Shown: positions 52,274 to 62,534 of the stretch, in pieces
Layout: each line of letters opens with the position of its first letter
Numbering within the stretch: the first letter of the stretch is position 1
Assembly (NCBI GenBank): GCA_023823795.1
Contig: CP085710.1
Span: forward strand, 3,994,001-4,058,000
DNA from: Bacillus sp. F19
GTDB taxonomy: Bacteria > Bacillota > Bacilli > Bacillales > Bacillaceae
Direction: 5' to 3'
DNA: 64,000 bases
Notes under the pieces: generated by a model
The model's database searches: none
What the model saw: the letters and a program-made list of their open reading frames with translations, nothing else
Told to the model about the DNA's origin: nothing
Translations under genes and position numbers: made by a program

Positions 52274-53356
52274 TTAAGAGCTTCTTGAGGCAGCAAGCTT
52301 CTGAATAGCACGGTATGCCCTCCCATTCCAGTAAAAGAACGAAGACGTTTTTCCGCCTAGTTTGATTAAATGTCTGGCAAGCTTTCCGAGATCTTTTCTT
52401 GAGGTTACTTTCTCGTCGGATAAATAAACGCCAAGCAGTCCTCTATGAATGAGTTTATGAAAGTTTTCATGAGGGATTCCGCTGAGGTTGGATTCAGCCT
52501 GCAGGACGAAATGCTCAAGCCTCTTCATCATTTCCTTCTCGGTCTCATAGTAATTGCAGAAATTCAAATCTCCGCCAATTCGATCTTCTTCTTGATCAAT
52601 TAAATAGTCGAGCAGAATATGCAGGCCTTGAACGTATGGAAAATAGCTTTCACGGATCCGGAAGGCTTCCCTTTCGTTGAAGTCCTCTCTGAATGCGTAA
52701 GAGACCAGACAAAAAATGCCTAAAGTAGACCCCGCGCACGCAGAGAATTCATACCACTGCATATCCGGCAATCCATGTTTGTTTTTTTCAAACCATGTTT
52801 CAAGCCTCGGAATGCGCTCATCTATTTTTACATGCTTATGTACTTGTAAATCACAGTAATAACACGACAATTCGAGTAAATGTTCTGCAATTAGAGGGTA
52901 GTTGCCGAGTCTGCTTAATATATTTTGGCATGTAGATACGAGAGCGTGCAAGTATCCGCCGTCATTTTGATCTGTCCGGTAAGAATAATAATTTTTCAGC
53001 GGTGCTCCTGCACTCAGAGCATCATTCATTGCTTGGTGCAGCATCGCGAAATCCAATGGATCAAGTGATGTACTTCGATCACATAAATTATCAAGATAAT
53101 CACTTATCGTCTGATAAGCGACAATAAATTCAATGCATTCATGCTTGTTAGCTTCTGACAAAAGCGCAAAAATCCCTCCGCCCTCACAGTGGAAGGATTT
53201 ACCATTTATACTTGACAGCGCCTGATTTCTAAGCTCTGCGTTTGGAATCTGATTGGCTTTTTCTCTCCATTTATCCAGATGGACATGCACAACCGGAAAA
53301 ATATCTTTATAAATTTTCGCCATTAATCGCAGCGGATGCTGCGGAATTGCCGTCAA
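52274..53356 (-). CDS. ytpB: Tetraprenyl-beta-curcumene synthase YtpB
   Basis: A 360-residue DUF2600 terpene cyclase that converts tetraprenyl diphosphate to tetraprenyl-beta-curcumene, a precursor of sesquarterpenes (baciterpenols) in Bacillus. The acidic metal motif is SDYLDNLCDR (about 85-94). The start is best placed at the TTG at 53356 (MTAIPQHPLRLM), matching B. subtilis, with AGAGGTGAT just upstream; the GTG at 53365 overlaps that site. It lies 19 bases after ytpA and forms an operon with it. Confidence 0.9.
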   Translation of the reverse strand: MTAIPQHPLRLMAKIYKDIFPVVHVHLDKWREKANQIPNAELRNQALSSINGKSFHCEGGGIFALLSEANKHECIEFIVAYQTISDYLDNLCDRSTSLDPLDFAMLHQAMNDALSAGAPLKNYYSYRTDQNDGGYLHALVSTCQNILSRLGNYPLIAEHLLELSCYYCDLQVHKHVKIDERIPRLETWFEKNKHGLPDMQWYEFSACAGSTLGIFCLVSYAFREDFNEREAFRIRESYFPYVQGLHILLDYLIDQEEDRIGGDLNFCNYYETEKEMMKRLEHFVLQAESNLSGIPHENFHKLIHRGLLGVYLSDEKVTSRKDLGKLARHLIKLGGKTSSFFYWNGRAYRAIQKLAASRSS

Positions 53357-53375
53357 TAAGATCACCTCTTTATAA

Positions 53376-54164
53376 TCAGCTCTCTAAATGCGCATCGACA
53401 AACGTTTGAGCGTACTTGAATACTTGATCCCGCTCAGGCTCATTAAAGATTTCATGATAGAAGCCTTTCCACTCTTTAAAAGCTTTTTCTGACAGAGCAG
53501 CGCGGTTGAACCAAGTTTTAACAGCAGAGCTGTCCACAACTTTATCATCACCGCCCTGCATGACAAGCAGCGGCAAATCAGGAAACTTCTTCACGTTTAT
53601 ATGCGCCTGCTCAATTGCTTTAATTAATTCACGATACCATCTTATCGACACTTTTGTCACATAAAGTGTGTCATTCTCATCTGCATCTCTCACTTCTTTG
53701 TTTCTTGTAGCTATGCTGACAGATAAGCCGGAATCAACTCTCAAGGCAGGTGCAATGATGTTTAAAGGCTTAGAAATCAGCTCCATTGCTTTGCTTGGCT
53801 TATACACGAGCCCAAGACATGGAGAAGATAAAATAACACCGTTAATATGCTGGTGCTTTTCCTGCATTGCCCGAATAACAATCAGGCCGCCCATGCTGTG
53901 GCCTAAGAGGAAAAGCGGCAGACCAAGCTTACGGGCTTCGTCCACCCATACATTAAATTCGATAATATACTCATCAAATGATAAGATATGGCCGCGTCTT
54001 CTTGTCGATGTACCCTGCCCCGGCAGATCCCCCATAATGACATGGTACCCGGAGCACTTCCACATTTCAACGAGCCAGCGGTAACGTCCGTGATGCTCTG
54101 CTGCACCATGGACAATCACAATAACACCCTTAGGATTTGAATCTTCACATTCCCATTTCCACAT
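53376..54164 (-). CDS. ytpA: Alpha/beta hydrolase YtpA (lysophospholipase / monoacylglycerol lipase type)
   Basis: A 262-residue serine hydrolase: VIVHGAAEHHGRYRWL (about 16-31, oxyanion region), nucleophile elbow GHSMGG (about 88-93), Asp in QGGDDKVVD (about 205-213) and His in YHEIFNEPERD. B. subtilis YtpA is a lysophospholipase linked to the phospholipid antibiotic bacilysocin. The ATG at 54164 (MWKWE) is chosen by homology; a GTG at 54176 overlaps the ribosome site. First gene of the ytpA-ytpB unit. Confidence 0.9.
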   Translation of the reverse strand: MWKWECEDSNPKGVIVIVHGAAEHHGRYRWLVEMWKCSGYHVIMGDLPGQGTSTRRRGHILSFDEYIIEFNVWVDEARKLGLPLFLLGHSMGGLIVIRAMQEKHQHINGVILSSPCLGLVYKPSKAMELISKPLNIIAPALRVDSGLSVSIATRNKEVRDADENDTLYVTKVSIRWYRELIKAIEQAHINVKKFPDLPLLVMQGGDDKVVDSSAVKTWFNRAALSEKAFKEWKGFYHEIFNEPERDQVFKYAQTFVDAHLES

Positions 54165-54257
54165 GATCTTGTTCACACCTTTCTTTTAAAAAATTAAGTT
54201 TTAGTTTGCTATAATAACGATGCATACATCTTACCTATATAAAGGAGATTGAAACTT

Positions 54258-54779
54258 ATGATATACCCTTATAAAGAAAGCTTTCCGCAAATTTCAAATT
54301 CGGCATTCATCGCAAACTCCGCTGTAGTTACCGGTGACGTCATAATAGGTGATGAATCAAGCATTTGGTTTCATACGGTGATAAGAGGCGATGTTTCGCC
54401 GACAATTATAGGCAGCAGGGTTAATATACAGGATCAGTGCTGCCTCCATCAAAGCCCTGATGCGCCTCTAATTATTGAAGATGAGGTGACAGTCGGCCAT
54501 CAGGTTATTTTACATAGTTCGATCATTAGAAAGCAATCATTGATCGGGATGGGTTCCATTATACTCGATGGGGCCGAAATAGGCGAAGGTGCTTTCATTG
54601 GGGCCGGCAGCTTAGTCCCTCAGGGAAAAAAGATTCCCCCAAATACACTTGCATTCGGCAGACCTGCAAAAGTAGTCCGCGAATTAAATGAGGAAGATCG
54701 AATAGACATGGAACGCATTCGCCGCGAGTATGCTGAAAAAGGTCAATATTATAAAAAGATCCAGGAAGACCAAGAATAA
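54258..54779 (+). CDS. ytoA: Gamma-carbonic anhydrase family protein YtoA
   Basis: A 173-residue left-handed beta-helix trimer protein made of hexapeptide repeats (VVTGDVIIGDESSIWFHTVI onward). The three metal His of the family fit LHQSP (about 68), GHQVILH (about 85 and 90). It may hydrate CO2 or act as an acyltransferase-like scaffold; activity is not proven for YtoA. The ATG at 54258 has AAAGGAG about 9 bases upstream. It is monocistronic and divergent from ytpA. Confidence 0.9.
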   Translation: MIYPYKESFPQISNSAFIANSAVVTGDVIIGDESSIWFHTVIRGDVSPTIIGSRVNIQDQCCLHQSPDAPLIIEDEVTVGHQVILHSSIIRKQSLIGMGSIILDGAEIGEGAFIGAGSLVPQGKKIPPNTLAFGRPAKVVRELNEEDRIDMERIRREYAEKGQYYKKIQEDQE

Positions 54780-54840
54780 AATTTTCTCTCTCTTCATATA
54801 AGTTAACACCGGGAAAAGGGTGATTTCACCTTGCTGACTT

Positions 54841-54882
54841 TCCGTGAAATTGCTCTCTTCTGCGGTTTCACGGATTTTTTTT
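54841..54882 (+). terminator. Terminator after ytoA
   Basis: TCCGTGAAA/TTTCACGGA with a 16-base loop, then eight Ts. A small GGTGA/TCACC palindrome (54819-54830) lies between it and ytoA. Confidence 0.75.
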
Positions 54883-55028
54883 ACCTTTCTTCGGCTGCAG
54901 ATTCACCCCATGATTTCCCGCTTCATTTTGTAAATTATTTACTTGTAAATTTTACAATTCCTTATTATTTGCTAAATATTTTTGTTTTACAATGTGGTTA
55001 AACAGTGTTGAAAAGGAGCATCCGATTG

Positions 55029-55583
55029 ATGACCAAACTAATGGAAAACATGTACGATTTCGAATGCAGATTGTTCCGCAGTGTAAACCGTCATTTCGAC
55101 CGGAAATTTATGAATTGCTTTTTCAGAAGCATTACACATGCAGGCGGAGCTACCTTCACGATTTCAATTTGCCTTCTGCTTATTCTAATGACAGGCGGCG
55201 AAACACGCATGGCGGCAATCGCAAGTGCCGCAGCCTTACTCATCAGCCATCTGCCGGTAGCATTTGTCAAAAAACGCTATCCGAGAAAACGCCCTTATCT
55301 TGCTTTATTGGAAACAAAGGTTACGGCTAATCCGTTAGAAGATCATTCTTTTCCATCAGGACACACAACAGCCATTTTTTCAGTCATTATTCCATTTATA
55401 TTAATCCTTCCACAGACAGCCATCCTGCTTCTTCCGCTCGGAATCAGCATTGGGGTGTCTAGAATGTATCTCGGCCTGCACTATCCCTCTGATGTACTGG
55501 CGGGATGTTTACTCGGCACTACCGGAGGCATGACTTGTTTTCTTCTTATAAATAAATATTTCGGAGCTTCTCTAATTCTCTAA
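55029..55583 (+). CDS. PAP2 family membrane phosphatase
   Basis: A 184-residue membrane protein with about five helices carrying the complete PAP2 signature: KKRYPRKRPYL (about 82-92), PSGHTTA (about 110-116, with the proton-donor His) and SRMYLGLHYPSDVLAG (about 145-160, with the nucleophile His). It probably dephosphorylates an isoprenoid or lipid pyrophosphate on the outer membrane face (undecaprenyl-PP is a candidate). AAGGAG is 10 bases before the ATG at 55029; a TTG at 55026 fits too. It is not at this place in B. subtilis. Confidence 0.85.
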   Translation: MTKLMENMYDFECRLFRSVNRHFDRKFMNCFFRSITHAGGATFTISICLLLILMTGGETRMAAIASAAALLISHLPVAFVKKRYPRKRPYLALLETKVTANPLEDHSFPSGHTTAIFSVIIPFILILPQTAILLLPLGISIGVSRMYLGLHYPSDVLAGCLLGTTGGMTCFLLINKYFGASLIL

Positions 55584-55643
55584 TTTCCGTTTCTGAACTT
55601 GAAATAAACTCAGGCTGCTGTAACTGATTTATGGAGGGATAAG

Positions 55644-56786
55644 ATGAAAATTGCGATATTCACAGACACATTTGCACCGGATGTAAATGGTGTTGCGAGA
55701 ACGTTAAAACGTCTTACCGATTATTTAGAAAGCAAAGGCCATGAATATAAAGTTTTTGCCCCCGAAAGCACAAAAGAATCTCTTTTTTCAAGTCATATTC
55801 ACAGGTTTGCGAGCTCTTCTTTTTATTTATATCCAGAGTGCAGACTTGCTTGGCCGAACATGCTGCAAGTAAAGTCAGAGCTCATCAGATTTAAGCCTGA
55901 TATTATTCATGTGGCCACTCCTTTTAACATTGGTCTATGCGGACTGCATTATGCCAAAAAATTAAATATCCCCATAGTCGGTTCTTATCATACTGACTTT
56001 GATCAATATTTACAGTTTTATGATCTGCACTTGTTCTCAAAGCTCTTGTGGAAATATATGCTTTGGTTCCACAGGCCTTTACAGAAAATCTTTGTCCCCT
56101 CCGAAGAAACCAAACAGCAGGTTCTAAATCAGGGATTTGAAAATGTTCATATCTGGTCAAGAGGCGTAGACTGCCAATTGTTTCATCCCAACTATTTGCG
56201 CAAAGAAATCATCCAGGAATATCAAATAAAAGAAAAATTCATTTTATCTTATGTCGGCAGACTTGCCCCGGAAAAAGATGTTGAGACATTAATGAAGATC
56301 TCTCATCAGCTACCTGAACACTTAAGAAGCAAAGTGCACTTTTTAATTGTGGGAGACGGACCTTCTAAAGAAGAAATGATGAAAGAATCACCGGATAATA
56401 TGACCTTTGCAGGCTATGCAAGCGGTGAAAAGCTGGCGAAAATATATTCAGGTTCAGATCTCTTCATATTTCCCTCACCGACTGAAACCTTTGGAAACGT
56501 TGTTCTTGAATCACTTGCTGCCGGAACTCCTGTTATAGGGGCAAATTCCGGCGGGGTTAAAAATATTATTCAGCAAGGAAAAACCGGCTATTTATGTGAA
56601 ACAGGATCGGCTGCCGAGTTTATAAGTGCCATTGACACCCTTTTGCAAAATGATGCCTTGAGGTATCAAATGGGAATGAGTGCCCGTGCTTATGCCCTCA
56701 GCCAAACTTGGGACAGCATTTTTGAAGGTTTACTGAATGCCTACAGCGAGGTACTGGATCAGCGTGAATTCATTCGTTATGCATAA
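55644..56786 (+). CDS. GT4 family glycosyltransferase
   Basis: A 380-residue retaining GT-B glycosyltransferase. N-terminal domain: IAIFTDTFAPDVNGVARTL (about 3-21). C-terminal nucleotide-sugar domain: YVGRLAPEKDVETLM (about 203-217) and the EX7E motif in SPTETFGNVVLESLAAGTPV (about 276-295). It resembles the mannosyl/glucosyl-diacylglycerol transferase group (MgtA/SQD2-like), so a membrane glycolipid is a plausible product, unproven. GGAGGG is 5 bases before the ATG. It lies 60 bases after the PAP2 gene on the same strand, and the pair may form an envelope-lipid unit. Confidence 0.85.
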   Translation: MKIAIFTDTFAPDVNGVARTLKRLTDYLESKGHEYKVFAPESTKESLFSSHIHRFASSSFYLYPECRLAWPNMLQVKSELIRFKPDIIHVATPFNIGLCGLHYAKKLNIPIVGSYHTDFDQYLQFYDLHLFSKLLWKYMLWFHRPLQKIFVPSEETKQQVLNQGFENVHIWSRGVDCQLFHPNYLRKEIIQEYQIKEKFILSYVGRLAPEKDVETLMKISHQLPEHLRSKVHFLIVGDGPSKEEMMKESPDNMTFAGYASGEKLAKIYSGSDLFIFPSPTETFGNVVLESLAAGTPVIGANSGGVKNIIQQGKTGYLCETGSAAEFISAIDTLLQNDALRYQMGMSARAYALSQTWDSIFEGLLNAYSEVLDQREFIRYA

Positions 56787-56846
56787 GATAACCGCCCCAT
56801 TCACGCAAGTAATTCAATCAGACTTAAACAATTTTGCAAGTAAAAA

Positions 56847-56872
56847 AGCTTGCAAAGACGTCTCTGCAAGCT
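56847..56872 (-). terminator. Terminator after asnB
   Basis: AGCTTGCA/TGCAAGCT with a 10-base loop; TTTTTACTTG follows on the minus strand. Confidence 0.75.
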
Positions 56873-56897
56873 GCCTCTTCGCGCAAGAGGCTTTTTT
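56873..56897 (+). terminator. Terminator after the glycosyltransferase gene
   Basis: GCCTCTT/AAGAGGC with a 5-base loop, then six Ts; it ends on the asnB stop codon. Confidence 0.8.
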
Positions 56898-58785
56898 AAG
56901 TTGCGGCCAATTGCGCAGCATCATCAAAATGGCAGACATTTTCGATAAACACTTGGTGCCAAATCATAAACGTTAAGACGGTCCATATCTTCCTGCTGTG
57001 ATCTGCCTCTCCCATACAATGCTGATCTAATAATAGTGCGGCATACGATTTATTAATTAGATCTCCCGTCCCGCTCTCCCATATGATCGCTTTTGCCCAG
57101 TCATACATCTCATTTTTCAGCCAATTCCGTATCGGAACAGGGAAACCCAGTTTTTTTCGATTTAGAACGTGCGGCGGTACAAGATCCCGGACAGCCTGGC
57201 GAAGCAGATATTTCGTTTCGCCGTGTTTGATTTTTAACTCATGCGGAATGGTTGAAGCAATTTTAAAAACTTCTTTATCCAGAAATGGCACCCTTAGTTC
57301 CAATGAATGCGCCATCGTCATTTTATCTGCTTTCACAAGAATATCCCCTTTGAGCCAGGTCATCACGTCAATATATTGCATTTTTGAGATGCTGTCTAAA
57401 TGACTGACATCTTCATAAAGGCTCCCTGTTACATCAGTTGGATCAAAATGAACGTCTGCAGAAAGCAATTCATGTTTTTCGGCAGTTGAAAAGATGTTGG
57501 CATTTCCAATATACCGATCTTCTAAAAGGGTTGTCCCCCTCTCAATAAAGCTTTTCCCTTTCATTCCTTCAGGAAAAACAGCAGCCAGCTGTTTTAATCT
57601 TTGCTTAAAGCTATGAGGAAGATGACCAAAGACAGATAGATCTTGAGGTTCTTTGTAAATGTTATAGCCTGCAAAAAGCTCATCTGCTCCTTCCCCCGAT
57701 AAAACGACTTTCACCTGCTGGCTTGCCTCACGTGCAATAAAATAAAGAGGAATAGAAGCAGGATCTGCCACTGGATCATCCATATGCCAAATGATTTTTG
57801 GAAGCTCCTTCATAAATTCCTTATGGTCAACGATATAGGAAAAATTCTCAACACCAAGCGCATTCGCTGTTTCTTTTGCTACATCGATTTCGCTGTAGCC
57901 TTCTTGCATAAAGCCGACAGAAAAGGTTTTAAGTGAAGGATGAAATTGCTTTGCAATGGATGCAATAATACTAGAATCCACTCCCCCTGACAGAAAAGAT
58001 CCAACAGGCACATCGCTTCGCATATGGACTTTGACCGAATCAATTAAAGCCTCCTGAATTTTTTCTTTGAGCCTGGTTTCGTCAGCTGGACGCACAGGCG
58101 CAAGTTTCGGTTTCCAGTACCTTGTAAGCTGTAATGCCTCTCCTGTTTTTTTTGTAAAGAAATAGCCTGGAGGCACTTTCTTAATATGCTTATGCATCGT
58201 GCCCGGATCAGGTACATATTGAAATGAGAGATAGTGCTCAAAGGACTCTTCATTAATAAGGGGGGTTGGAAGATAATCCGTTAAGCTCTTAAGCTCCGAA
58301 GCAAAAAGATTCATTTCCCCGTTTTCTATGTAATATAGAGGCTTTATTCCAAAGTGATCTCTCGCACCGAATAAAAAGTGTTCCTGTCTGTCCCAAATCA
58401 GAAATGAAAACATTCCTCTTAAAAGTTGAAGCGTATCCTGGCCATAAATGCAAAAAAGCGCAACAATCACTTCTGTATCCGTATCCGTTTTCAACTTATA
58501 TCCATGGGAAAAAATGATTTCTCTGAGCTCAATATAGTTATAAATTTCACCGTTAAACACAATGTAATAGCGGTCATCAGATCCATAAGCCATAGGCTGG
58601 TGTCCGCTTTTAACATCAATAATGCTTAACCGCTGAAAGGCCAGAAGAACCTGCTCATCTTGATAAATTCCGCTGTCATCAGGACCTCTGTGTTCTATTT
58701 TTTTGCTGGCCTTCTCAATGAATGTATTGAATAAAAGATTTCCTGCTTGTATACGATAATCAATAATTCCAACAAATCCGCACAT
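56896..58785 (-). CDS. asnB: Asparagine synthetase (glutamine-hydrolysing)
   Basis: Makes asparagine from aspartate, glutamine and ATP. The 629-residue product begins MCGFVGIIDY; Cys2 becomes the N-terminal nucleophile of the class II glutaminase domain, whose loop HRGPDDSG is at about 38-45. The synthetase domain has the PP-loop FLSGGVDSSI (about 264-273) and SGEGADELFAGY. The ATG at 58785 is fixed by the need for Cys2 and by GGAGG 8 bases upstream. It is next to metK as in B. subtilis. Confidence 0.95.
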   Translation of the reverse strand: MCGFVGIIDYRIQAGNLLFNTFIEKASKKIEHRGPDDSGIYQDEQVLLAFQRLSIIDVKSGHQPMAYGSDDRYYIVFNGEIYNYIELREIIFSHGYKLKTDTDTEVIVALFCIYGQDTLQLLRGMFSFLIWDRQEHFLFGARDHFGIKPLYYIENGEMNLFASELKSLTDYLPTPLINEESFEHYLSFQYVPDPGTMHKHIKKVPPGYFFTKKTGEALQLTRYWKPKLAPVRPADETRLKEKIQEALIDSVKVHMRSDVPVGSFLSGGVDSSIIASIAKQFHPSLKTFSVGFMQEGYSEIDVAKETANALGVENFSYIVDHKEFMKELPKIIWHMDDPVADPASIPLYFIAREASQQVKVVLSGEGADELFAGYNIYKEPQDLSVFGHLPHSFKQRLKQLAAVFPEGMKGKSFIERGTTLLEDRYIGNANIFSTAEKHELLSADVHFDPTDVTGSLYEDVSHLDSISKMQYIDVMTWLKGDILVKADKMTMAHSLELRVPFLDKEVFKIASTIPHELKIKHGETKYLLRQAVRDLVPPHVLNRKKLGFPVPIRNWLKNEMYDWAKAIIWESGTGDLINKSYAALLLDQHCMGEADHSRKIWTVLTFMIWHQVFIENVCHFDDAAQLAAT

Positions 58786-58890
58786 CCTATTCGCCTCCAA
58801 AATTGTCTTTCCGCTTATAAAACGAAGACTAGGAAGGGATTGTTACATATTTTTACAAAATAAAACAAAAATTTCAATATTTTTGACAAA

Positions 58891-58933
58891 AAAAAGGATG
58901 AGAACTGCATACAGCAGTATTCTCATCCTTTTT
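58891..58933 (-). terminator. Terminator after metK
   Basis: AAAAGGATGAGAA/TTCTCATCCTTTT with a 16-base inner part that can also pair (CTG/CAG); the minus strand continues with Ts. Confidence 0.85.
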
Positions 58934-58939
58934 CACTTA

Positions 58940-60142
58940 TTATCGGTTTAATGCCTGCTCTTTAAGAGCTTCTGCTTTATCTGTTCTTTCCCATGGAAGG
59001 TCAAGATCATTACGGCCGAAGTGTCCGTAAGCAGCTGTTTGTTTGTAAATTGGACGGCGTAGATTCAGCATATTGATGATTCCTGCCGGACGAAGGTCAA
59101 AGTTAGCACGAACAACATCAACTAACACATCTTCCTTCACTTTCCCTGTTTCAAATGTATCGATTGCGATTGATACCGGCTGAGCCACACCAATTGCGTA
59201 TGCAAGCTGAACTTCACATTTATCAGCAAGGCCAGCTGCTACAATGTTCTTAGCTACATAGCGTGCTGCATAAGCTGCAGATCGGTCAACTTTTGTTGGA
59301 TCTTTACCAGAGAATGCACCGCCTCCGTGACGAGCATATCCTCCGTAAGTATCAACGATGATTTTACGGCCTGTTAAGCCTGCATCGCCCTGCGGTCCGC
59401 CGATTACGAAACGGCCAGTCGGGTTGATGAAGTATTTTGTATCTTCATCAATTAATTCTTTCGGTACTACCGGGTTAATAACATGCTCTTTTACGTTGCG
59501 CTGAATTTGCTCCAATGAAATTTCAGGGTGATGCTGAGTGGAAATAACAATTGTATCAATGCGAACAGGCTTGTCATTTTCATCATACTCAACTGTTACT
59601 TGAGTTTTGCCGTCAGGACGAAGGTACGGAAGAATTTCTTCTTTGCGGACTTCCGTTAAACGGCGTGCAAGTTTGTGGGCAAGTGAGATCGGCAGCGGCA
59701 TTAATTCTTTCGTTTCGTTATTGGCAAAACCGAACATTAATCCTTGGTCACCTGCACCAATAGCTTCAATCTGCTCATCTGTCATTTTTCCTTCACGTGC
59801 TTCAAGCGCCTGATCAACACCCATCGCGATATCTGCTGACTGCTCATCAATTGAAGTAAGTACTGCACATGTTTCTGCATCAAAACCATATTTTGCACGA
59901 GTGTAGCCAATTTCTTTAACCGTTTCGCGAACGATTTTTGGAATGTCTACATAAGTAGAAGTTGTAATTTCACCAGCAACCAGAACAAGACCTGTTGTAA
60001 CAGATGTTTCACAAGCTACACGGGCATTAGCATCTTTTTCTAGGATTGCATCTAAAATCGAGTCAGAAATTTGGTCACAAATTTTATCAGGATGACCTTC
60101 AGTTACAGACTCTGAAGTAAACAGACGACGTTGTTTAGTCAT
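58940..60142 (-). CDS. metK: S-adenosylmethionine synthetase
   Basis: Makes SAM from methionine and ATP. The 400-residue product has [17 protein letters not shown] (about 10-26), the active-site [10 protein letters not shown] (about 119-128) and the phosphate loop [19 protein letters not shown] (about 262-280). The ATG at 60142 ([11 protein letters not shown]) has GAGGAGG 9 bases upstream; the 14-residue extension of the longest frame is not conserved. It is controlled by the SAM-I riboswitch upstream. Confidence 0.97.
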   Translation of the reverse strand: MTKQRRLFTSESVTEGHPDKICDQISDSILDAILEKDANARVACETSVTTGLVLVAGEITTSTYVDIPKIVRETVKEIGYTRAKYGFDAETCAVLTSIDEQSADIAMGVDQALEAREGKMTDEQIEAIGAGDQGLMFGFANNETKELMPLPISLAHKLARRLTEVRKEEILPYLRPDGKTQVTVEYDENDKPVRIDTIVISTQHHPEISLEQIQRNVKEHVINPVVPKELIDEDTKYFINPTGRFVIGGPQGDAGLTGRKIIVDTYGGYARHGGGAFSGKDPTKVDRSAAYAARYVAKNIVAAGLADKCEVQLAYAIGVAQPVSIAIDTFETGKVKEDVLVDVVRANFDLRPAGIINMLNLRRPIYKQTAAYGHFGRNDLDLPWERTDKAEALKEQALNR

Positions 60143-60275
60143 TAAAGTTTTCCTCCTCAAAAGGTTAGATGATACGGAACTCATTCCCTTTCATATTTTG
60201 ACCATTCGGCAAAATATTTCAGTTGGCATGTTTTAGGAGTATCCACGAGTACTTTCAGGCAAAATATATTTGAAA

Positions 60276-60465
60276 TAAAAAATCCTTTCCCGCGAGGAAA
60301 GGTTATTTACTAAAATCGTAGCCTTTCGCTCTTATCGATCAAGGGCTTTCGCCTTGCATCAGGTTAGCACCTTTGCTCGCAAAAATTCACGAATGAATTT
60401 TCAAGATAAAGCAGGTTGCTGGGTTTCATTGGGCCTGTCCCTCCACCAGCTCGGGATAAGAGAAT
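60276..60465 (-). promoter_or_regulatory. SAM-I (S-box) riboswitch of metK
   Basis: On the minus strand the conserved start CTCTTATCCCGAGC is followed by GGTGGAGGGACAGGCC, AATGAAACCCAGCAACC and AAGGTGCTAA. A terminator (60284-60302, CCTTTCC/GGAAAGG with a T-tract) closes it. SAM binding favours that terminator. Confidence 0.95.
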
Positions 60466-60479
60466 CCGTTCAAGGACAT

Positions 60480-60509
60480 ATAATATCGTATATTTCCTTC
60501 AGGTGTCAA
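60480..60509 (-). promoter_or_regulatory. sigma-A promoter of metK
   Basis: Minus strand TTGACA (60509-60504), 18-base spacer, TATTAT (60485-60480), 15 bases ahead of the riboswitch. Confidence 0.8.
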
Positions 60510-60694
60510 CAAAAAATGACAAGGTTTTCGCATAAGATTTTTTGGTCCCTTTATATATGTTTCCACAAAATGCCGAAATAAAAACACTTCCTATTATATA
60601 TGTATCATTTTTATCAAAAACGTTTCTTAAACCGTTCCATTTCATCAATTTGTACGTAGAATAAGTTAAATAGTATAGACTATTTATTTTAATG

Positions 60695-60703
60695 TGTTAT
60701 ACT
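60695..60703 (+). promoter_or_regulatory. Extended -10 promoter of pckA
   Basis: TGTTATACT (TGn plus TATACT at 60698-60703) with no good -35. B. subtilis pckA is repressed by CcpN on glycolytic carbon; no CcpN site was identified here with confidence. Confidence 0.5.
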
Positions 60704-60771
60704 AATCGAGAAGAGTCACTTAACATACAGTTAAAATAATAATTGAAATATAGGTAAAGGATGGGTATGAG

Positions 60772-62361
60772 ATGAATTCAATCGAAATTACTAATGAGCT
60801 TGATGTTTTACTTAAAGGGGAAAATGCATTTCATAACTTATCAGTTCCCGTTCTTGTAGAGAAAGTATTAGAGCGCAATGAAGGTGCATTAACTTCAACG
60901 GGAGCAGTCCGTGCAACAACTGGCACTTACACAGGACGTTCACCTAAAGATAAATTTATTGTAAATGAAAATTCAACAAAAGACAAAATTGAGTGGGGTG
61001 CTGTTAATCAGCCTTTCTCTGAAACGGCATTTGAAAAATTGTACTTAAAAGTACTTTCATACTTAAAAGACCGCAATGAGCTCTTTGTTTTCAAAGGCTT
61101 TGCCGGAGCTGACGCAAAATACCGCCTGCCGATTCAGGTTGTAAATGAATTCGCCTGGCATAACCTTTTTGCACAGCAATTATTTATTCAGCCAGAGAGC
61201 GCTGATGAGCTGATTCAGCATGATAATCCATTCACGATCGTATCCGCACCAAACTTTAAAGCAGATCCGTCAGTAGATGGAACAAATTCTGAAACTTTTA
61301 TCATCATTTCTTTTGAGAAAAGAACGATCTTAATCGGAGGTACGGAATATGCAGGAGAAATGAAAAAATCCATTTTCTCTGTCATGAACTACCTGCTTCC
61401 TGAAAGCGGTATCCTGCCGATGCACTGCTCTGCAAATGTTGGCCAGGAAGGCGATGTTGCCCTTTTCTTCGGTCTGTCGGGAACAGGAAAAACAACCCTG
61501 TCTGCTGATCCTAAGCGCAAATTAATCGGCGATGATGAGCACGGATGGTCAAATGCCGGTGTTTTTAATATCGAAGGAGGCTGTTATGCCAAGTGCATCA
61601 ACCTCTCACGTGAAAAAGAACCTCAAATTTTTGATGCGATAAGATTCGGGTCAGTGCTTGAAAATGTAGTGCTTGATGATGACACAAGAATTGCTGACTA
61701 TGACGATACCTTCTTTACTGAAAATACAAGAGCGGCCTATCCCCTTGATGCAATGGATAACATTGTGAAGCCTAGTATTGCAGGCCACCCGCATACGATT
61801 GTCTTTTTAACTGCTGACGCATTTGGAGTTCTTCCTCCTATCAGCAAATTAACAAAAGAACAGGCCATGTACCACTTCTTAAGCGGCTACACAAGCAAGC
61901 TTGCCGGAACAGAGCGAGGCATTACATCACCTCAGGCTACATTCTCTACGTGCTTTGGCTCGCCTTTCCTGCCGCTTCCTGCTACTGTTTATGCAGAGAT
62001 GCTCGGGCGGAAAATTGATGAGCATCAGGCAAATGTATTCTTAGTCAACACAGGCTGGACTGGAGGAGAATACGGAACCGGCAAGCGCATGAAACTGAAA
62101 TATACCCGTGCAATGGTTCTATCCGCTCTTGAAGGCGAATTAGACAACGTGGAAACTGTTACAGATGAAAACTTCGGACTGAAAATTCCAATTCACGTGC
62201 CTGGTGTGCCGGATGAAGTGCTGCAGCCAGTTAAAACTTGGGACAGCGTAGATGCGTATAATGAAAAAGCAAAAGAGCTAGCAGACAAGTTCAAACAGAA
62301 TTTCAAAAAGTTCAAGCATGTTTCAGAAGAGATTGAAACTCTTGGGGGACCAACAGTATAA
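60772..62361 (+). CDS. pckA: Phosphoenolpyruvate carboxykinase (ATP)
   Basis: Gluconeogenic enzyme turning oxaloacetate and ATP into phosphoenolpyruvate. The 529-residue product has [16 protein letters not shown] (about 47-62, oxaloacetate Arg), the kinase loop [15 protein letters not shown] (about 234-248) and the metal-binding GDDEHGWS (about 255-262); [15 protein letters not shown] (about 427-441) is also conserved. AGGATG lies upstream of the ATG. It is divergent from metK and followed by a strong terminator. Confidence 0.97.
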   Translation: MNSIEITNELDVLLKGENAFHNLSVPVLVEKVLERNEGALTSTGAVRATTGTYTGRSPKDKFIVNENSTKDKIEWGAVNQPFSETAFEKLYLKVLSYLKDRNELFVFKGFAGADAKYRLPIQVVNEFAWHNLFAQQLFIQPESADELIQHDNPFTIVSAPNFKADPSVDGTNSETFIIISFEKRTILIGGTEYAGEMKKSIFSVMNYLLPESGILPMHCSANVGQEGDVALFFGLSGTGKTTLSADPKRKLIGDDEHGWSNAGVFNIEGGCYAKCINLSREKEPQIFDAIRFGSVLENVVLDDDTRIADYDDTFFTENTRAAYPLDAMDNIVKPSIAGHPHTIVFLTADAFGVLPPISKLTKEQAMYHFLSGYTSKLAGTERGITSPQATFSTCFGSPFLPLPATVYAEMLGRKIDEHQANVFLVNTGWTGGEYGTGKRMKLKYTRAMVLSALEGELDNVETVTDENFGLKIPIHVPGVPDEVLQPVKTWDSVDAYNEKAKELADKFKQNFKKFKHVSEEIETLGGPTV

Positions 62362-62368
62362 GCATTCC

Positions 62369-62403
62369 AAAGCTATGCCACACACTCTGGCATAGCTTTT
62401 TTT
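62369..62403 (+). terminator. Terminator after pckA
   Basis: AAAGCTATGCCA/TGGCATAGCTTT with a 7-base loop and a T-tract. Confidence 0.9.
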
Positions 62404-62534
62404 GATTTATCGCAGCTGGCTTGATAAATGGAAAAGAACTCAGACTGAATCCGGTCTGAACGTTTTTCCTTTTTTGAGATAGATCCATATGATAAAATTG
62501 TATAAAAAAGTAAATCAATCATTTCTTTAAGGGG

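Noticed and set aside
60354-60581. 75-codon + strand frame upstream of pckA
   Set aside because: It lies antisense to the metK SAM-I riboswitch and promoter and has no ribosome site.
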